From Sphingobium sp. Ant17 (lineage in GTDB: Bacteria; Pseudomonadota; Alphaproteobacteria; Sphingomonadales; Sphingomonadaceae): DNA of 64,000 bases. Position numbers and translations under genes: made by a program. This document shows positions 61,416 to 64,000 of the stretch, piece after piece. The stretch is taken from contig NZ_JEMV01000007.1 of NCBI RefSeq assembly GCF_000588875.1, positions 6,077 to 70,076 on the forward strand, in the 5' to 3' direction. Under the pieces are notes generated by a model, which saw nothing but the letters and a program-made list of their open reading frames with translations, did not search any database and had not been told where the DNA came from. Position 1 is the first letter of the stretch. Each line of letters starts with the position of its first letter.

Positions 61416-63086
61416 ATGGCCGCAAGCGACCCATCCGACGAGCTCGTCCAGCTTCGCGCTGAGGTTGCCGTCGTTCGGGAGCGGGCCGAGCAGGCCCAGG
61501 TAAAGCTGTTCGTAGCCGAGGCCGAGGTCGCGAAAGTTTGGGCGATCAACGCTGATCTGCTGGCCCGCAACGCCCACCTCGAACTGATGAACGAGACGAT
61601 GCGCCGCGACAAATACGGCGCGAGTTCCGAGCGCAGCCGGCGTCTGCTGGGTCAGCTCGAACTCACCTTCGAGGAACTCGAGGCCAATGCCAGCGAGGCC
61701 GAACTGCTTGGCCAAATTGCAGCCGACAAGACCAGCACGGTTGCAGCGTTCACCCGCAAGCGTTCCACCCGCCGCGACTTCCCGGCCGACGTGCCGCGCG
61801 AGAAGGTCGTTATCCCGGCGCCAGAACTCTGCCCGTGCTGCGGCTCGGACGATCTGAGCCATCTCCCCCCGGCGATCACCGAAACGCTCGAGAGAGTTCC
61901 TGCCCGCCACAAGGTGATCCAGACGGTCCGGGAAAAGGTCTCGTGCCGTAAGTGCGAGAAGATCAGCCAGCCGCCGGCACCCTTCCACGTGACGCCGCGC
62001 GGGATGTTCGGGCCGCACTTCCTGGCAAACCTGGCCTTCCAGAAGTACGGTCTGCACCAGCCCCTCAATAGCCAGCGTGATCGGCTCGAGGCCGAAGGCA
62101 TCCCCTTGAGCCTCTCGACGCTCGCCGATCAGATCGGCGCGATCTGCGTGGCGGTGAAACCCCTGTTCCTGCTGCTGGAGGCTCATGGGCTCGCCGCTGA
62201 CCGCCTGCATGCCGACGACACCACCGTTCCACTTCTGGCCAAACTGAAAACCAGCGTGGCGCGGATATGGGACTATGTGCGCGACGATCGCCCGTTCGGC
62301 GGCCCGGCGCCGCCAGTGGCGCTGTGCTACTACTCCAGCGATCGCAGGGGCGAGCATCCGCGCGCCCACCTGGCCGGCTATACCGGTATTCTCCAGGTCG
62401 ACAGATATGCCGGCTTCAATGCCCTGTTCGCGGAAGGCTGGGCGGATAAGCCCATGACGCGCGCAAATTGCTGGGTTCATGCACGCCGGGAATTCTTCAA
62501 GCTCGTCGACATCCGGCAGCAGCTCAAGCGCAACAAGAAAAAGGGCACCGCGCCGCTCATCTCGCCGCTGGCAACCGAGGCGCTCGAGATCATCGATCGG
62601 CTCTTTGCCATCGAGCGCGACATCAACGGCAAGCCTTCCGCCGAGCGCCTGGCCGTTCGCCAGGAGCTGTCCGCTCCGATCGTTGCCGAACTGGAGGCAT
62701 GGATGCACGAGACGCGCAGCAAGCTCTCTCGTCACGATGCCGTGGCCAAGGCCATCGCCTACCTTCAGAACGACTGGGCGGGCTTCACCACATTCCTCGC
62801 CGATGGCCGGATCTGCCTCTCGAACAACGCCGCGGAACGCCAGCTGCGCAGCGTTGCCCGGGGAAGAAAAGCCTGGTTGTTTGTGGGCTCAGACCGCGGC
62901 GGCCAGCGCGCCGCGATGATGTTCAGCCTGTTCGGCACGGCTCGGCTCAACGACGTTGATCCGCTCGCCTGGTTCACCGACGTCCTCGCCCGGATCGCCG
63001 ACATCCCACAGAACCGCCTTCACGAACTCCTCCCTTGGCATTGGAAAGCTGCTCAGCAGCAGGCCGCCGAAGAAATCGCCGCCTGA
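61416..63086 (+). CDS. tnpC: IS66 TnpC transposase
   Basis: 556-aa DDE transposase of IS66. An N-terminal coiled coil (VVRERAEQAQVKLFVAEAEV) precedes a zinc-finger-like CPCCGSDDL...C-x2-C region. The catalytic core contains LAADRLHADDTTVPLLAK, VDRYAGFNALFAEGWADKP with NCWVHARREFFKLVDI, and the terminal SNNAAERQLRSVARGRKAWL. Complete length for the family. Confidence 0.95.
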   Translation: MAASDPSDELVQLRAEVAVVRERAEQAQVKLFVAEAEVAKVWAINADLLARNAHLELMNETMRRDKYGASSERSRRLLGQLELTFEELEANASEAELLGQIAADKTSTVAAFTRKRSTRRDFPADVPREKVVIPAPELCPCCGSDDLSHLPPAITETLERVPARHKVIQTVREKVSCRKCEKISQPPAPFHVTPRGMFGPHFLANLAFQKYGLHQPLNSQRDRLEAEGIPLSLSTLADQIGAICVAVKPLFLLLEAHGLAADRLHADDTTVPLLAKLKTSVARIWDYVRDDRPFGGPAPPVALCYYSSDRRGEHPRAHLAGYTGILQVDRYAGFNALFAEGWADKPMTRANCWVHARREFFKLVDIRQQLKRNKKKGTAPLISPLATEALEIIDRLFAIERDINGKPSAERLAVRQELSAPIVAELEAWMHETRSKLSRHDAVAKAIAYLQNDWAGFTTFLADGRICLSNNAAERQLRSVARGRKAWLFVGSDRGGQRAAMMFSLFGTARLNDVDPLAWFTDVLARIADIPQNRLHELLPWHWKAAQQQAAEEIAA

Positions 63087-63206
63087 ACCCCCGCACCGCG
63101 ACAACTCGCGGCGGCTATCGGATGCGTACGTTAGAGATGTCACTCTCGACGTAGCAGTGCGGGTCATCGGTGGCATGGTCATCTCCTGATACAGGAGGTG
63201 GCGCTT

Positions 63207-64000
63207 ATGACGGTGATTGGCATGAGCCATGGCGAGCTTTCCCGTTACGATACGCTGCTGCGGGTCGAGCGTGGCGAATTGCGTGTTGAGGATGCGTCGG
63301 CGCTATTGGGCCTTTGTCGAAGGCAGATATTCCGGTTGCTGTCACGATTACATGCGGCCGGTCCCGAAGGCTTGATTTCGGGTAAGCGTTGCCGACCAAG
63401 CAACCGGCGTTATGATGACGATTTCCGCGAGCGCGTCGTCGCGATCGTGCGCGAGCATTATCATGATTTCGGACCAACCCTGGCTCGCGAGTATCTTGCC
63501 GAGCGGCACGATATTCATCTGGCCTGCGAGACGCTGCGCCAGTTGATGATCCAGGCTGGTTTGTGGAAAGATCGCGATGCTCGTCGCCCTCGCCCGTATC
63601 AGCCTCGCTATCGCCGGGATTGCCGTGGCGAGCTGATCCAGATCGACGGTTCAAAAACATTGGTGGTTCGAAGACCGCGGGCCGCAATGCACCCTGCTGG
63701 TCTATATCGATGACGCGACCAGCGAGCTGATGCACCTCCAGATGGTCGAGAGCGAGAGCACCTTCGCCTATATGGAAGCGACCCGCGCGTATATCGAACG
63801 GCACGGCAAGCCGGTGGCCTTTTATTCCGACAAGCACACGGTCTTCCGCAACCCAAAACCTACAGCCAGGCGCGATGGCATGACGCATTTCGGGCGGGCA
63901 CTGGATGCGTTGAACATCGAGATTATCTGCGCCAATTCGCCGCAGGCCAAGGGCCGGGTCGAACGGGCCAATGCAACCTTACAGGACCGGCTGGTCAAGG
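63207..64000 (+). pseudogene. ISNCY-type transposase, frameshifted and cut by window edge
   Basis: N-terminal HTH part (SRYDTLLRVERGELRVEDAS, GLISGKRCRPSNRRYDDDFR, GLWKDRDARRPRPYQPRYRR) with AGGAGGT upstream of ATG 63207. At DGSK an A5 run (about 63654-63658) carries one extra base; the correct frame then gives HWWFEDRGPQCTLLVYIDDA, FAYMEATRAYIERHGKPVAF and ANSPQAKGRVERANATLQ, the catalytic core, to the end of the window. It is either a pseudogene or a homopolymer error. Confidence 0.8.

Larger units (their letters stand above)
60507..63129 (+). mobile_element. IS66-family element with tnpA, tnpB, tnpC (about 2.6 kb)
   Basis: Three genes in IS66 order. The proposed ends are GTACGCCTCCG at 60507 and its imperfect inverse CGGATGCGTAC ending at 63129. 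Further in, the two ends share only scattered bases. IS66 elements usually duplicate 8 bp of target, but GGATATGC and GTTAGAGA flank it, so no duplication is seen. Either the limits are slightly off or a rearrangement has removed one flank. Confidence 0.8.

Noticed and set aside
1-64000. CRISPR arrays, rRNA, tRNA
   Set aside because: No regularly spaced short repeats and no rRNA- or tRNA-like segments were noticed. This was read by eye, so a tRNA scan would be decisive.

Overview
The window is high-GC alphaproteobacterial DNA, most likely from a sphingomonad (Sphingobium, Novosphingobium or Sphingomonas type). The assignment rests on the gene families present: two large TonB-dependent receptors, FadL/FadD next to an acyl-CoA oxidation operon, a DUF3830 purine-type cluster, and Tn3, IS3, IS66 and ISNCY transposons. 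It is inference, because no rRNA or tRNA gene was seen.

Layout. (1) 0.1-8.0 kb: a MalT/LuxR-type regulator, then a TetR regulator divergent from a four-gene, ATGA-overlapped export operon (TolC-like, HlyD-like, two ABC-2 permeases, no ATPase). (2) 8.2-9.1 kb: a frameshifted alpha/beta hydrolase. (3) 9.4-18.5 kb, minus strand: a fatty-acyl oxidation operon (thiolase, FadB-like, acyl-CoA dehydrogenase, nitronate monooxygenase-like, EtfB, EtfA, hotdog thioesterase, a PHA-granule family protein, ACP). Facing it at 18.8-23.6 kb are a truncated DUF3422 gene, DUF2147, FadL, FadD and a MerR regulator. (4) 23.6-29.2 kb: a mobile-element graveyard. It holds a broken Tn3 element whose tnpR carries an IS3 insertion, the 3' end of a second Tn3, a third orphan Tn3-type 38-bp end, and a complete IS3 element. 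(5) 29.2-59.1 kb: a catabolic island centred on purines. (6) 59.5-64 kb: a mini-operon of small unknown genes cut by an IS66 element, then a frameshifted ISNCY-type transposase running off the end.

How the island works (partly inference). The minus-strand operon 39259-30063 encodes an FAD monooxygenase in the place expected for a urate hydroxylase, then HIU hydrolase, OHCU decarboxylase, PuuE-type allantoinase and an allantoate amidohydrolase. Together these take urate to ureido compounds. Both enzymes of glutathione-dependent formaldehyde oxidation (S-hydroxymethylglutathione dehydrogenase and S-formylglutathione hydrolase) sit in the same operon. Upstream lie two related modules. Module A (39.5-49.0 kb) has three isopenicillin-N-synthase-type Fe(II) oxygenases, a TonB receptor, LysR, a CocE-type hydrolase and MFS. 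Module B (50.2-59.1 kb) has two more such oxygenases, a Rieske oxygenase, a VOC protein, a GlcG-like protein, an NCS2 xanthine/uracil-type permease, a second TonB receptor and a second LysR. Many oxygenases, purine-type uptake, formaldehyde disposal and urate degradation, with no xanthine dehydrogenase, suggest oxidative N-demethylation of methylated purines or a related N- or O-methyl heterocycle. The substrate is not proven.

Seven coding frames are broken by single-base shifts, six of them deletions. This may be real decay, but it also looks like uncorrected sequencing error and should be checked before calling any of these genes dead.
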